This document shows positions 13,271 to 24,099 of a stretch of 64,000 nt of DNA, one piece after another. The DNA is from Isochrysis galbana. Taxonomy: Eukaryota > Haptophyta > Isochrysidales > Isochrysidaceae. The stretch spans positions 3,583,144-3,647,143 of the forward strand of contig CM030933.1 in the NCBI GenBank assembly GCA_018136815.1. Direction: 5' to 3'. The notes beneath the pieces are model-generated. The model was not told where the DNA came from and searched no databases. It worked only from the letters and a program-made list of their open reading frames with translations. A program made the position numbers and the translations under genes. The first letter of the stretch is position 1, and each line of letters starts with the position of its first letter.

Positions 13271-13504
13271 TCGAGCGCTACCGGAGGGCTCTGAGCTCTG
13301 AGTCACTCCGTCGCGAGCGGCACCGGCGGTTAGCGCGGCGCTTTGGCCCTCCTCCCCGCCGGGAGTCGGGTGAATGAAATTCTGGATGGGGTCGGGCGTC
13401 CCCATTTGGGTGTCTGGACTGGGAACGAACGGCGAACGAAGGGCTGTGGGGCGGTGAGGCGCTCCTAGCGGCCCTGCTAGTGTGTTGGGTTGTAAGTTGT
13501 AAGT

Positions 13505-13666
13505 AGGGCGGTCAAACACGCCTTTTGACTCCTAAGGGTGAAAATTCACCAAGTCAAGATTGAGGTTTTATCACGCGATTTTTAGGGAATTACCCTGGAA
13601 ATGGGTATATTAGGCATAATCTTATAAGAAATAGAAATATGCACATTTTCGACGCCATTCGACACA
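13505..13666 (+). repeat. Interspersed repeat F, copy 2
   Basis: It has the same end word AGGGCGGTCAAAC, the same CTCCTAAGGGTGAA and TCAAGATTGAGGTTTTATC segments, and the same TATGCACATTTTCGACGCC end as 5858-6139, but it lacks about 120 bp of that copy's interior. Confidence 0.75.
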
Positions 13667-14505
13667 GAGACCCAAAAACGTTTTCGCGCTCGTGCGAAAT
13701 TGACGTCGACCACAAAAGTGCACCACAGGTCGCGCTGTGCGACGCGCGCCTGCGTTCCCCGGGCACGGTTACCCCAGGACAGGCAGTACAGAGCCCTGCG
13801 CGATCGCACGGCGTCGCCTGCGCCCTCCACCTCGCCCCTGCTGGCATCTGCTGCCAGCCTCTCGCGCGCGTGCAGTGCGCGGCTGGCCGCGAGCCGTCAA
13901 AATGACGGTGCTGCGCATGATGGGCTGGCCCATCACGCGCGGCACCGCCTCAGTATGGTGGGAGGGGGTGCCTGCTGGCCTCCTGGCCGCGCAAACCCTC
14001 GCCAGAGCCGCCGGGCCTAGATATACGAAACATCACGTGAGATGGGTGAACCGCTATGGAAAGAAGTTGAGAAGTTGAAGTAAAACGCTGAAGATTTTAT
14101 GAGACACAAGGTAGAAATGAACTAGCCAAGCCCGAGCGAAAGGCAAAGCCACAATCTCCCGCCCCCTCTACTCCAACTCCTGGCCGAGGCAGTGCGCGCG
14201 GCCTCCCCGGAACCGGCTCTCCACTAAAGAGGGAACTGGGGAAGGGGGAGGGGGTTGTTAAACGACCGTCGGTCGGAGACCATAATTGTCTGCCGGAAAG
14301 CATAAAATGACGGGTTTGTGTTTGTTTTTTTAAAGAGTTCTTCAATAGCTACTTTGAAACATGAATGGCTAGCACAGATTTAAAAAAAGAAAGAAGAGAA
14401 AGTCTGCACAAAATGTGTAGACATGCTACTCCTACACACACACCGTCCCCGCACAATATACATGCACATACACGCAAGAAGCAAGCACATATCTAATCTA
14501 CAACC
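13667..14505. other. No gene recognised
   Basis: Short frames on both strands (13700-14078 and 14097-14345) have no recognisable protein character. Runs such as AAAAAAGAAAGAAGAG near 14380 are non-coding in appearance. Confidence 0.5.
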
Positions 14506-14780
14506 CTGCGCGCGCTCGCGTTGGGCTGCGCGCGCTCGCGTTGGGCTGCGCGCGCTCGCGTTGGGCTGCGCGCGCTCGCGTTGGGCTGCGCGCGCTCGCG
14601 TTGGGCTGCGCGCGCTCGCGTTGGGCTGCGCGCGCTCGCGTTGGGCTGCGCGCGCTCGCGTTGGGCTGCGCGCGCTCGCGTTGGGCTGCGCGCGCTCGCG
14701 TTGGGCTGCGCGCGCTCGCGTTGGGCTGCGCGCGCTCGCGTTGGGCTGCGCGCGCTCGCGTTGGGCTGCGCGCGCTCGCG
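14506..14780. repeat. Homogeneous 20-bp minisatellite
   Basis: The unit CTGCGCGCGCTCGCGTTGGG is repeated 13 times without a change, plus a 15-bp partial copy. Because 20 is not a multiple of 3, all frames repeat every 60 bp and are open, so long false Ala/Arg/Leu frames appear on both strands. Confidence 0.97.
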
Positions 14781-14956
14781 CTCGCATTGGGCTTGCGCTC
14801 GGAAGAGGGCAGCTCTTGCACACAAGGACGAGCAAAGGCGAGCTCGAATGAGAAAGCAAAAGCAAGACCTACGGCAAGCCAGAAGGGAGTCCCAAGCCAA
14901 TTCTAGTGTGAAGCGTGGGTCACCAGGTGACCCAAGCCAATTCTTAAAAATCACCG

Positions 14957-15000
14957 GATAAAGGTACCCAGCTTTCTAGGACCAGTCCTAGAAACTAGGA
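14957..15000 (+). repeat. Solo end of the GGTACCCAGCTTT/TAGGAC element
   Basis: AAAGGTACCCAGCTTT is followed by TCTAGGAC-CA-GTCCTAGA (perfect 8-bp stem) and CTAGGACGG. The element at 31703 starts with the same words but with different hairpin arms, so this is a partial copy or lone end of that family. Confidence 0.65.
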
Positions 15001-15003
15001 CGG

Positions 15004-16044
15004 ACTTTGCTTGGTGAGAGCATGAGCATACCATGTTATTTTGTCCCAAACCTTGGCTATTGAGTTACCACATGCATGTCCTCTACACGCCGTGTAGCGG
15101 TGATTTTTAAGAAGATTTTTTTTTAGATTACATGTTGAGTCTACTAGTAGCCAAAAGAACGGGCGGTCTAGAGCTCGAAATTCGCCCTTCTGCCCAATTT
15201 TCGAGCCCTCCGTGCGGAGAAAAATTCTCCCTTCAGACGTCAAACGTCAAACAAGAGGCTATCAATTCCACAGTACTGATCGCACCAGCAACCGCAACAG
15301 TGACGAGTGGAAGTGCGTCAACACCGTGTCAACACTTGTTGTGCCCTGCGTCAACACTTGTAACTTGTCAGAGGCCAGATGGGTTAACACCTTGCCCAAG
15401 CTACTGTAATGGGCCCTCGAGGGCGTGTCAACGTGAACCCATACGCCCTGCCCAGGGGAGGTGGAAAATAGTGGTTGAAAAGAGTGAGTGACCGGGCTAG
15501 CGTAGGCCGTGTAGTATAATCATAATTTATATGCTCAACAGGCATTCGACCCACCCGAACACAAGGCTGACCTGTACTAAGTGTGAATCGATGGTCATCT
15601 AGTAGTACGTCTATACTAAATGTCTTGTGGGGGCAGCCCATCTCCGCGCTTGTGAGGAGACAACGTCGGGACATCAGGGCGACAAGAAGACGCCACAGCC
15701 TGCGCTATAAGAAGACAAAAGACCAGAAAGAGAGAGAGACACCTCCGTGCGAACAAGATTCGCGTTGAGAGAACGACAAGACGCATGTTGGGGAAGTATC
15801 TGCATGCAGTTTCATGCACCACGAGCAGCCGCATTGCCGCAGAGTCCTAGGGTGGGTTTGTTGAAATTGGTTCGCTTATGGGAGGAGAATGGTGGCACCT
15901 AATGTCCATGTGCATGGATGGCGAAAGGACGAGGGCGTTACCATCAGCGAGCGTGTGCGGGTCTCGCCAAATGGCATGGTCGGTGAGCCACCGTGGTCGT
16001 GCAGAAGGTCATCCAATACAGCAGTTCCGCAAGTGCATCGCATT
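15004..16044. other. No convincing gene
   Basis: Only short unrelated frames occur on either strand. Around 15300-15380 the words GTGTCAACACTTG and GCGTCAACACTTG repeat. From about 15880 to 16044 the sequence is the probable 3' flank of the kinase gene. Confidence 0.45.
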
Positions 16045-17543
16045 TTATGTGACCGCATCGAGGAGGACCGATGCCGGAAGTTGCACAGGTGACACCGACG
16101 GCGCCGTGTTTTCGCTGGCGCGCAGCGGCCTCGCTGCTTGTGGCGTCATCGAGCGCATCGAATCGCCCTTGGGCGGAGCGTGTGGTATCGAAGTGGCTCG
16201 ATCCGAGAGCAAGGTTGTGGCCACGGAGAGTTCCGAATACCGCCCATGAGCTTGACAGCGGCGCATGGCCTCGCGCATGCGCGCCAAGCGGTCCATCTGC
16301 ATCCTTGTTGATTCGCAAGCGCCAGGGGAGCCAACATCCTCAAGGTCGCCACAGCTGCGCACAACAGTGGCAGGGGTGAGGCAAGGCGGGCAGTCTAGCG
16401 CAAGTGACGAGGGTCAGTGCTTGGGCGGAGCAGGCACCTGCGGCTGTGCATCTGGCTGAGCGGCACCCTTCGCCCGGCGACAGAATCGGCGGTCGTGGTC
16501 GACGCGATGGACAACGCGCTCAGCGACAGACCATGCGCTGAGATCACGCGCCCGAGAGGCGGCTCGGCGGGCCGCGCGCCCTCGGTATCCTCGCGGCCAT
16601 CGTTCTTGGCAATCTCGGTGCAAGCGTGCCGACTGGCATCGAGGAGAGGTTCTGAGTACCCGCGCGGCACCGCGTGCGACGTCCCGGCGGCCGCACTCTC
16701 CAGCCAGGATCCCTTCCTCACGGCCTCCACGCTCGGCCGCTCGTTGGGGTCGATGGAGAGCAGAGCGAGGAGAAGTAGCTTGGCTTCGACCGAAACGGAC
16801 CACCACGCGCGTCCCGAGATGTCAGGTGGCCCCTCAGCGCCGTCGGGCCAGCACACGATGGGCAGCGTGTCAGCGATAAGAGCGTAAACTACAACACCAC
16901 ATGAGAATAGATCCGCGCAGTACGACCAGGAAGGCCCCTTGATCACCTCGGGCGGCGCGTATCCGGGTGTGCCCAGGAACTCACGGTCAGCCTCAGCGTC
17001 CGAGATGGCGCATGCGTGCCCAAAGTCACATAGGAGCAGCCGGCTGGGTGGCCAGGCAGCGTCCGAGCAGAGCAGGTTCTCAAGCTTGACATCACGGTGC
17101 ACAAATTGCTGCGAGTGAAGATGCGCGAGCGCGCTGCAGAGCTGGCGCACCACGGGCCGGAGCATCAGCTCGTCGAGCGGTCCATGCGCACGGAGTGCCT
17201 GCTGAAAGTCTCCTCCCTCCCCCAGCTCGAGCATGATGGCGACGGCGTTGCTCGAGGCGAACCAATCACACCAGCCAGCAATGTGCTCGTGCGCGCCCAT
17301 CTGTTTCAGGATCAGGCTCTCCCGGTGGAGGATTCTGACTGCTCTCGACCAGCCGTTGCTGGCCATCGAGGAGCGGAGGGCAAGCTTGAGGGCCCTCCGC
17401 GAGCCGTCCGAGGCAAGCGCCTGGAGGACAAGAGAGGTGGATCCTTCGCCCAAGGGCGGGCCCAGCCGGAAACTGTCGCAGAAGCCGCCGCCGTCGACGC
17501 CACGCAGCTCGGCGACGGCGGATGAGGTGGAGCAGCTCGCCAT
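16045..17543 (-). CDS. Ser/Thr protein kinase
   Basis: Two exons, 17543-16438 and 16354-16045, joined in phase 2 across an 83-bp GTGCCT...CAG intron, give 471 residues. The kinase domain occupies about residues 25-285. It has a glycine loop GEGSTSLV, the invariant Lys in ALKLAL, catalytic loop HRDVKLENLL, DFG as CDFGHA, and the activation-segment end GTPGYAPPE, so all catalytic residues are present. The order and the 'HRDVKxEN' loop suggest the CAMK-like branch, but the subfamily is not certain. The C-terminal ~180 residues are Ser/Arg-rich with one helical stretch (MQMDRLARMREAMRR) from exon 2. The ATG at 17543 is preceded directly by a long GA-rich leader. The substrate is unknown. Confidence 0.85.
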
Positions 17544-17545
17544 CT

Positions 17546-17555
17546 CCCTCCCTCC

Positions 17556-17586
<31 letters not shown>

Positions 17587-17950
17587 CTTCTTCTTCTCTC
17601 TCTCTCTCTCCCTCCCCCATCTCTCTCTCCCCCCCTCTTTCTCCCTCTCTCCTCTCCCCCTCACACCCTCTCTCCCTCCCAGATAAAGAGGAGGACGCGC
17701 ACACGCCCTCTTCTTTTGCTTATTGTAGCCTACATACACCAGATAAGAGGGGGCGGGGGAGGGTGGGGGGAGAGTAGGAGTGCGAGAGAGAAGAGAGAGG
17801 GGGGGGCGGGGGGGGCGCGGAGAGGCGCGGGGGGAGACGGGGGAGAGAACGCTGACGAAGGCGCGCGGCGGGCACTCGGGGCGGCGGGGGGGGGGGGGGA
17901 GAGAGAGAGAGAGAAGAGAAGAGAGAAGGGACGTGGGGAGGAGGGACCTG
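17546..17950. repeat. CT/GA tracts upstream of the kinase
   Basis: About 17546-17690 is almost pure pyrimidine on the plus strand (purine in the kinase transcript), beginning within a few bases of the kinase ATG; about 17750-17945 is purine-rich. Probably it is leader/promoter sequence of the kinase gene. Confidence 0.8.
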
Positions 17951-18194
17951 AGATCACTTGAAGACTACCGCCTGAGTAAGTTTGTCTTCTCTCGTGGCGG
18001 GTGGCGCGTCTCAAGCGTCGATGGGAACAGAAGATCCCCCGCAGTCTGTCACCTTCCTCTTTTATGGTATTATCCCTCAATGGGTAAGAATGCCCCAATG
18101 GAAAGGAGGTTCTCTCGCCCCCCCCCCCCCCCCCCGCTCTCCCCGGGGTGTTGGGCATTTTATTTTCTACGCCTGGTCGACCATTGATTGGTGG

Positions 18195-18405
18195 GTGCGG
18201 ACCCTAGATCCTAGATGGGAAATACGTATTTATCGTATTTGGCTATACATGTGTATTTGGCTGTATTTGAAGCGCGTCCTGGGTTGTAGGCCTCGAATGT
18301 ATTTGAAATGTATTTGGCCTCAGGCCAAATACACATGTATTTGGCTGTATTTGCAGGCCCCAGCACTGTATTTCGTATTTCCCATCCAGGATGCAGGATG
18401 CGGAC
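18195..18405. mobile_element. MITE-like element with 32-bp inverted ends
   Basis: Positions 18195-18226 and 18374-18405 are inverted repeats (26 of 32 bases match, the inner 13 perfectly: GATGGGAAATACG). The 211-bp element is AT-richer than its surroundings and internally palindromic, with repeated ATGTGTATTTGGCTGTATTTG-like words in both directions. It has no coding capacity. Confidence 0.8.
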
Positions 18406-18412
18406 TGCGGGA

Positions 18413-19350
18413 ACGCGGGAACCAAGCCGTGCAGGGGGATAGAGAGCCTGCCAGGGAGGGAACGAGAATGAGGGAGGGCACACAGTTGTTTGCGGTTTAC
18501 GGCTGGGCCGCCGCCGCCGCCGCCGGGACCGGAGGAGGCGAATGTGTCGAATCCAGAGTATCTCTATACTCAAAGCGGATTCGATACTCGATAGTGCGAA
18601 CGAATTTTGTTTTCAGGGCTTGTCTCGATGGTGCGCCGCTCGTTCGACATACTGAACACCGAGGCTTCACATCGCTCGTCAATTCATTTGTCTCCTTCTT
18701 TGTTTGTTTCGAGCGTTTATGTTTGTTTCTGAGTTCTTTTGTTGATTGAGTGGTGTTAGTAGATTGAGTTTTGTGAGGTGGTCATGTGCGCCGTCGTCAT
18801 GTAGCGCGTTCCCCTCCCTCCCTCTCTCTCTCTCTCTCAAGATTGTGCCCCGAATGAGACTTGACACGATCAAGCATCGGCTTGATTCGACAGTTTAAAG
18901 ACATCCCTCACTTCCTAGCACGCCCTCGCCACGCCTCGCCGCCCATCGCGTCGTGCACAAGCCCACACATGCACATTGCGTACGAGCCCCATTGCACACC
19001 ACCCGTTGCCCGACCCCGCTCTGACCCATGGGGTGAGCATGGCTCGCGTCTGCGGCGATGAGCGCGGTCAGCCTGCCTTCCTCCGCCATTCCCTTGCCTC
19101 TCGCCTCGCCTCCGCCTCGCCAAGCCTCCGCTTTCCACTGCCCCTCATCCTTTCCCATCAATGACACCCACTCATGTACGTCTGTTCTTCTCTCTCTCTG
19201 TCGTTCTCTCCACCGCTCCTCCTACCTTTGAGGGCTGAGTCCCCTCAGCCTTGAGTACGCAGGCTGCCTGCTCCTCCTCCTCCTTCTCCTCGTGGTTCGT
19301 CGCGATCGATGGTGTGGTGGTGGTCTCGGTCTCTCTCTCTTTCCATCCTT
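18413..19350. other. No gene recognised
   Basis: Contains a (GCC)n run near 18510, T/G-rich sequence to 18770 and a CT run near 18815. Frames on both strands are short and unlike proteins. Confidence 0.45.
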
Positions 19351-20105
19351 TCATGATCCGTTCCCCCTTGCGGCATGCGGCATGCCACAGTGTATCGTAA
19401 ACGGGTGGCTCCGTTTGCCGTTGGCTTTTATCCATCTCGTCGGCAGTGCGTCAGTGTTAGTAAGGATCCGAAGCCATTTCGAGTATCCTGGGCCAAAACC
19501 TAGTGCGGCCTTGAATTGTTCGTGCGCATCATCATCGACGTAGAATATCCAAGGGCCTTTACGGCCCTTGTCCATCCCATCCGGTGTGGCGTCAACGCCT
19601 TCCAGCCTGGAGAGATGGCCACCTTCCAAATGTCGCGGTATTCTTGATCCTCCCCGATGGCAAAGGGGCGTTTGCGCTTGCAACACCACCGGGCGTGTGC
19701 CTTGTGGATTTGGTCCCGATGCTTGGCAGGCAAGGCCGGAAAGATTCCCTCACCTAGGAAGCGAACCTACACCGATCTCCAACCAGGTAGCTTCTCGAAG
19801 AGAATAGCCACGCCACTTCACGAGGTACTCGGTAGAATCGCCATGGCTACGACGATCGAGCAACTTCTCAACGATGTACTCGTCGTCAGCCAGCGGCTCT
19901 TCATCAACGAAAGTATGATACGGCCGGAGGTTCGAGATGTGCACCTCCTCCTTGACTAACCGGTTCTCCAGATCACGGAGTCGGTACCTAGTGTCGGACA
20001 GAGCCTCTACGACGCGGTAGGGACCCGAGTAGATGAATTGCAACTTGTTGGCATGGCCTGGTAATCGCATGCAGACGCGATCCAAGAGCTCGATCTCGGT
20101 GACAG
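19351..20105 (-). pseudogene. Ty3/gypsy chromovirus pol relic (integrase end + chromodomain)
   Basis: Between about 20105 and 19750 the minus strand reads ELLDRVCMRLPGHANKLQF..., SGPYRVVEAL...YRLRDLE, VHISNLRPYH and then DEYIVEKLLDRR...EYLVKWRGYS..ATWLE. This is the usual C-terminus of a chromovirus polyprotein: the integrase GPY/F module followed by a chromodomain with its aromatic residues (Y, W, W). Below 19750 the frame shifts, but pieces such as GPWIFYVDDDAHEQFKAALG suggest further coding remnants to 19351. Reverse transcriptase, RNase H and the integrase core are absent, and the upstream side is cut by repeat G. It is a non-autonomous relic. Confidence 0.75.
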
Positions 20106-20260
20106 TGGCAAGGGGGGAGGAGAATCGTACTATTTTCTGGCGAATATTTTTGTGGCGGCAGGTGGGCGCCATGCCCCATGGGAGTTTTGTTGTCGTCTTT
20201 GGAGAATGGTCAAAAAATCTCATCCCCCCCATATTAGTAGTTGAAAAGTGAAAAGCCTTG
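20106..20260 (+). repeat. Interspersed repeat G, copy 1
   Basis: It shares with 39003-39265 the sequence order TTTTCTGGCGAA, TTT-TGTGG, GGGAG-TTTGTTGT, CTTTGGAGAAT-GTCAAAA, CCATATTAGTAG, TTGAAAAGT. It abuts and truncates the retrotransposon relic. Confidence 0.7.
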
Positions 20261-20276
20261 TTTGCCTAGGTGTGAA

Positions 20277-20800
20277 ACACGGTGGGTTAGGTCTAGAAAC
20301 ACACCAAAAACAGCTGTTTTTGGCTTTTTTGGAAACACGTTGAAACACGGTACCGAAAACAGCGGGTCATATATATATATATAATATAGTAGTATATTAA
20401 ACATATATACAATTTATATCCATCTCCCGTAGGCTCACAGCTCACAGCTACCGGTAGTTCCTGTGGGAGTGTAATTGTAATTGTAACTTTCAAGCATGAA
20501 TGATTGTGATATTGTGATTGATGATTGATTGTCTTGCATCCAACTAGGTGCTAGGTGGTAGGTGGTAGGTGGTGGTAGCTAGTGGTGTAGTGGTGTAGTG
20601 GTGCAGGTGGGAGGCCAGGCAATCAGGTGGCGGGATTCATTATGCTATGGCTATGGCCTCGCTCGCACGCTCACTCACCGCGCGCGCGCAGCGCGCAACC
20701 CTTTGTTCCGGACATGGGGGCCTCCTAGAAACACGGTGAAAAACACTGTTTTGACTTCCGTAGAAACACACTGTTCCTGTGTTTAACATCTAGGCTTGTT
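20277..20800. repeat. AAACACNG-type palindromic elements (two)
   Basis: At 20277-20366 and 20727-20790 the words GAAACACGG, AAAACAGC/GCTGTTTTT and GTAGAAACACAC recur with inverted partners, similar to 795-895. Between them lie AT-rich (TATATA) and GGTAGGTGGT-rich simple sequence. The second ends TTGTTTGACCACCCT, close to the end word of repeats F and G. Confidence 0.55.
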
Positions 20801-20849
20801 TGACCACCCTATGACCTATGAATGGTTCAATGGTTCTTTAGATTAAACC

Positions 20850-21000
20850 ATGGGCTCGCACCGAGTCTGCCCCATATTCCACATTCGACAGAACGCGACC
20901 TCACCCACATCCCCCATCGCGGGGTGGTAGGGGCTCCGTTGTCCGTTGCCGATGAGGCGCGGTCTCGCGGTCTCTCATCACTAGGATTATTTTACCGCAG
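20850..21000 (+). repeat. Interspersed repeat H, copy 1
   Basis: The segment CACATCCCCCATCGCGGGG, GGGGCTCCGTTG, CCG-TG-CGAxG and ACTAxGxTTATx recurs in the same order at about 34735-34860. Confidence 0.45.
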
Positions 21001-21399
21001 CAACAAGAACATCGAACGTCCAGGTTGCACGCTCCGATTCTCTAGAGAATCATCACTAAGAGTTGTTCTCTATTGACTCATTGCTACGGTACTGTCGTGG
21101 CGGCTAGCCCACTATGTACTACTCAGCAGCCCATGCGCACGCCACCTCTCTGCGAGAGTGGCTGCTGGGTGTGGCTCCATCATCCTCGCTCTCCTGCCCC
21201 CCCCCCCCCCCCCCCCCCACCCACCCGCCCCCCACACCACCACTCGGTGAAACAACCTTTCGGCGGTGCGTTTCACCTTCGTGCCCACGGCCCCCCCCCC
21301 CCCCCCCCCCCGCGCGCGCACCCTCCTCCCCTTGCCGACCATCGGCACCGCCTCTTGCTCCCCCACCTTCCCGCCAGTTCGCCTCGCTCGACTCGCGCC

Positions 21400-21777
21400 A
21401 TGGCGGTGGACAGCAAGTCATTCAGCGGCACCTCTTCCGCCGTCCAGTTCGCTCCGCCTCCAATCTGCGCACTTGCCTACGCTGCAGCACCGCCGCCCTC
21501 GCCAGCGCCCCGCGGCCCTCCACCTGCGCCATGGCTGTGCTTCTCGGGGCCACTCGTTGGGCAGAACGTGTCTGTACCGGAGACCACGTGCAGACCAGGC
21601 AGTGATAGGACTGGACACCATTGGACGGGCACAGTCGCCTTGCAGGCGAGCGGGCCCGATCGAGTGCTAGTGCACTTTGCCTGCTCGGGTGAGAAAGAGT
21701 GGTTCAACATGGCGCAGGTCACCTTTCCGCGACAGTCCGATGTATCCCCACTCTGCGATATTTTTGCTGCTTTGTGA
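21400..21777 (+). CDS. Small protein with a Tudor/MBT-like barrel
   Basis: A 125-residue frame from the ATG at 21400. The first ~55 residues are Pro/Ala-rich; the rest reads GPLVGQNVSVPETT...WTGTVALQASGPDRVLVHFACSGEKEWFNMAQV. The order 'VGxxVxVP ... W-x-G-x-V ... V-x-V-H-F ... E/W' resembles Tudor-knot or agenet-like barrels, which bind methylated histones or proteins. A poly-C stretch (21199-21310) lies upstream. Expression and the exact start are uncertain. Confidence 0.4.
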   Translation: MAVDSKSFSGTSSAVQFAPPPICALAYAAAPPPSPAPRGPPPAPWLCFSGPLVGQNVSVPETTCRPGSDRTGHHWTGTVALQASGPDRVLVHFACSGEKEWFNMAQVTFPRQSDVSPLCDIFAAL

Positions 21778-22140
21778 CGAGGATTCCTAATGAAATGTGT
21801 GCGAACAACTTCGGGAGTCGATAGCGGGACAGCGTGCCAACCCATGGCATTTTTCCTGGCCTGCACAGTCAATGTGGCTGCGCTACATCTTGCCCTCTCT
21901 TGCGAGCAATCCAGAGCTGATCTGCGAGCACGAGCACATCCAAACCAGTCGTATCGTTCAATGGCTGGTGGTTTTGCAGACGAGCTCAGCAAATGTGCAG
22001 GCCGTACGTGGCATGTGCAGTGCGCGCACTCGGGCGTGTGCCTTCTATCTTGTATTTTCAATGAGGCCACATTGGATTTTCATTTGCAAGATATTGTATC
22101 GTCTCAGTACAAATACTCCCCCACAGCTCCTCTTTGATAA

Positions 22141-22710
22141 GCTGCACCCCAAGCCCAATATCCTTAAGGTGGTTCTGTAGGATTTAGAAAGAGGTGGGAA
22201 ATCGGCAGGTGGGCGGCGGGGCGCGCGCTCTCCAGCGAGGAGCTCTCCCTCTCCAAGGGAGGCCGTGGCGATGTATGGGATGCCTGCCTTCGACGACCCA
22301 CTGGGCACTATTCCAGTGGAGTTAGGTGGGCTCCCCAGCGCAGGTTCTGCGGCCGCCAAGCATCCTGCGCCGCCTCTGCACTCTGCACGTGGTGCAAGTG
22401 CAGCGTGGCCAGCTAGCTGCCCACATCGTCTACGCTTCTGTGCCTGTAGTGCGACCCACCCGACGATGAAGAGGCAGCCGCTGTCGCGGCAGAGGCAGTG
22501 GCAGCTGGACTGGTGGCAGGTGGCAGTTTGCACGGAGCAGTGGCTCCAGTGAGTGAGGCTGGACGCGGACGGCCAACAGTGGTTGTGTTGGGTGGAGCGG
22601 CCATACTAAGGCCCAGGGTTCGAGGACAAAGTGGGCAAGAATTTCAGGTGGTGCACACGGTTGGGCTGTGCCAGGGCACTCTCTCACACCCAGATTGGCC
22701 ACAGATCTAA
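22141..22710 (+). pseudogene. Frameshifted paralogue of the gene at 33153-33737
   Basis: The leader and start match the minus-strand locus at 33.7 kb: TAAGGTGGTT, TAGGATTTA, CCAGCGAGGAGCTCTCCC, then ATGTATGGGATGCCTGCC (there ATGCTATATGGCATGCCA). Further on, in a different frame, the translation CDPPDDEEAAAVAAEAVA parallels CDPGRDAEAAAFVAQEVA, and a GT(L/V)SxPxxPQ word near the end parallels GTVSNPEGPQV. A stop and frame change separate these parts, so this copy is probably broken, unless it is spliced. Confidence 0.45.
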
Positions 22711-23190
22711 GCTGCCGCGCTGCGTGGAGCGTAAAGTTGAGGAGTTGCATGGCGAGTCTGTCGTCGGTTTCTCCGAGGGATTATAAGGGCGTGTTAGAGA
22801 TGTTCATACGGCAGTAGGAATGGGTACTGCTACTTGTGCATGTGTATGCTGCCTGCCACAGCATGGGAAGTAATGATACTTTTTGTCCATTTCTACCGTC
22901 TCAAATCATGTAAACTTTCCTCACATTGACCTTTTTGGTAGCCGCCAAGTCGACTTTAGAGAGTACTCCTCTCCACCCCGCTTTAAGTGGGAGAAAGGGC
23001 ACATCTTGTGGACAAGTGTGCTTTCTGAGACGGTGGAGCTCCTCAACAAGTCTCATGAAGGGCGCGAGGGGTAAAAAAATGGGCGCCCGCTTGCCTCGGG
23101 GGCCCCCATTTCGCCTCGCCTCTGGCTAGCCTCTCTTCCATTTGCAGAGCCTGTTTTGTTAATAATTGATTGTATGTTTGTGTTTGGTAC

Positions 23191-23488
23191 ATAGAGTTCT
23201 AAAAATAGCAAAGGAGGAAAAGGCCAATGTTCAAATTGGATCGGCATCACGCATCACCTCCGGCGAGTGCAGGGGAGGGGAGGGCGGGGGTGGGGTGGGG
23301 GGCTCCCTTTGCCTCTGGAAAACGTTCCACGCTACTCCCCCCCGCCCCTAGAAATTATCCTGCGGAACCCCCCCGCTCGCCCCCCGCTCCCCCGCCCTCC
23401 CCTCCCCTGCATTCGCCGGAGGTGATGCGTGATGCCGATCCAATGTGAACATTGGCCTTTTCCTCCTTTGCTATCTTTAGAACTCTAT
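23191..23488. mobile_element. 298-bp fold-back element, 90-bp arms
   Basis: 23191-23280 and 23399-23488 are inverted copies with about 3 mismatches in 90 bases. The arms start ATAGAGTTCTAAA and contain GGATCGGCATCACGCATCAC. They enclose a 118-bp G-rich/C-rich core. It has no coding capacity; it would form a very stable cruciform or RNA hairpin. Confidence 0.85.
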
Positions 23489-23489
23489 G

Positions 23490-24099
23490 GCTTGTACTTT
23501 GTGTTGGCCCATTCTTGTGTTGGTGTTTGTTGTGTTGGGCCTCTTGGGCCGGTGTTGTGCGCGTCGTTCGTGCGCCCGAGGCGCGGTTGTCTGCCCATCC
23601 TTTGGCGTCGCTGGAGAGCATCTCCAGTGCCGTCTTCTTTGTTGCTCCTGTCCTCCATGTTGGGGGCCCAAATCTGCTCAATGCTCATCACTATGTTTTG
23701 GTGCGATATTCCCCCAATGGGATCCTGTCTGAGATGGTGCCGGGCCAGCCCCTCGCGCCGGAGCGCGAGGGCGCTACCGCGGCTTTGTAGGGTCCCGGCC
23801 CGGAGGCCTTCCCTAGTGAAGCGTCCCTCTGGTGCGATGTGACTGGTGTGGCTGTGAGATGTGATGTGGGTGTGCTGCATGCTGGCAACCAGCATGCAGG
23901 TTGTTCGCGCTCGCCGTTCTCGGTGATGCGCGGGCATGGCCCGCTGGCATCTGTGCCCACCTGGCTGGGGAGGTCCTCCTGGCGCGGTCGCTTCGGCGAC
24001 AGCGGCGTGTCCATCATTGCTTCGTCCATCGCGGCGAGGGCCGCGGCAGCGGGGGAGGGAGGCGGCGCGCGCTCCATGACCCTATCAGTTTACTGATAG
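23490..24099 (-). mobile_element. 5' fragment of a hairpin-ended LINE-like element
   Basis: The right end (5' end, minus strand) is the stem-loop at 24082-24099, CTATCAGT-TT-ACTGATAG, followed by GGGTC and an ATG at 24077 that opens a frame MERAPPPSP.... The element at 29157-32630 has the same plan (hairpin, GGGTC, ATG, MERA). Deeper homology includes a CCTCGTGCTGG/GGCCCAGCCCTGAGGC-like segment (about 23745-23825 here, 31610-31680 there). It is abutted by the fold-back element. Confidence 0.65.

Noticed and set aside
14423-14961. Several long Ala/Arg/Leu/Gly frames on both strands
   Set aside because: They are produced by the 20-bp minisatellite, whose unit opens every frame.
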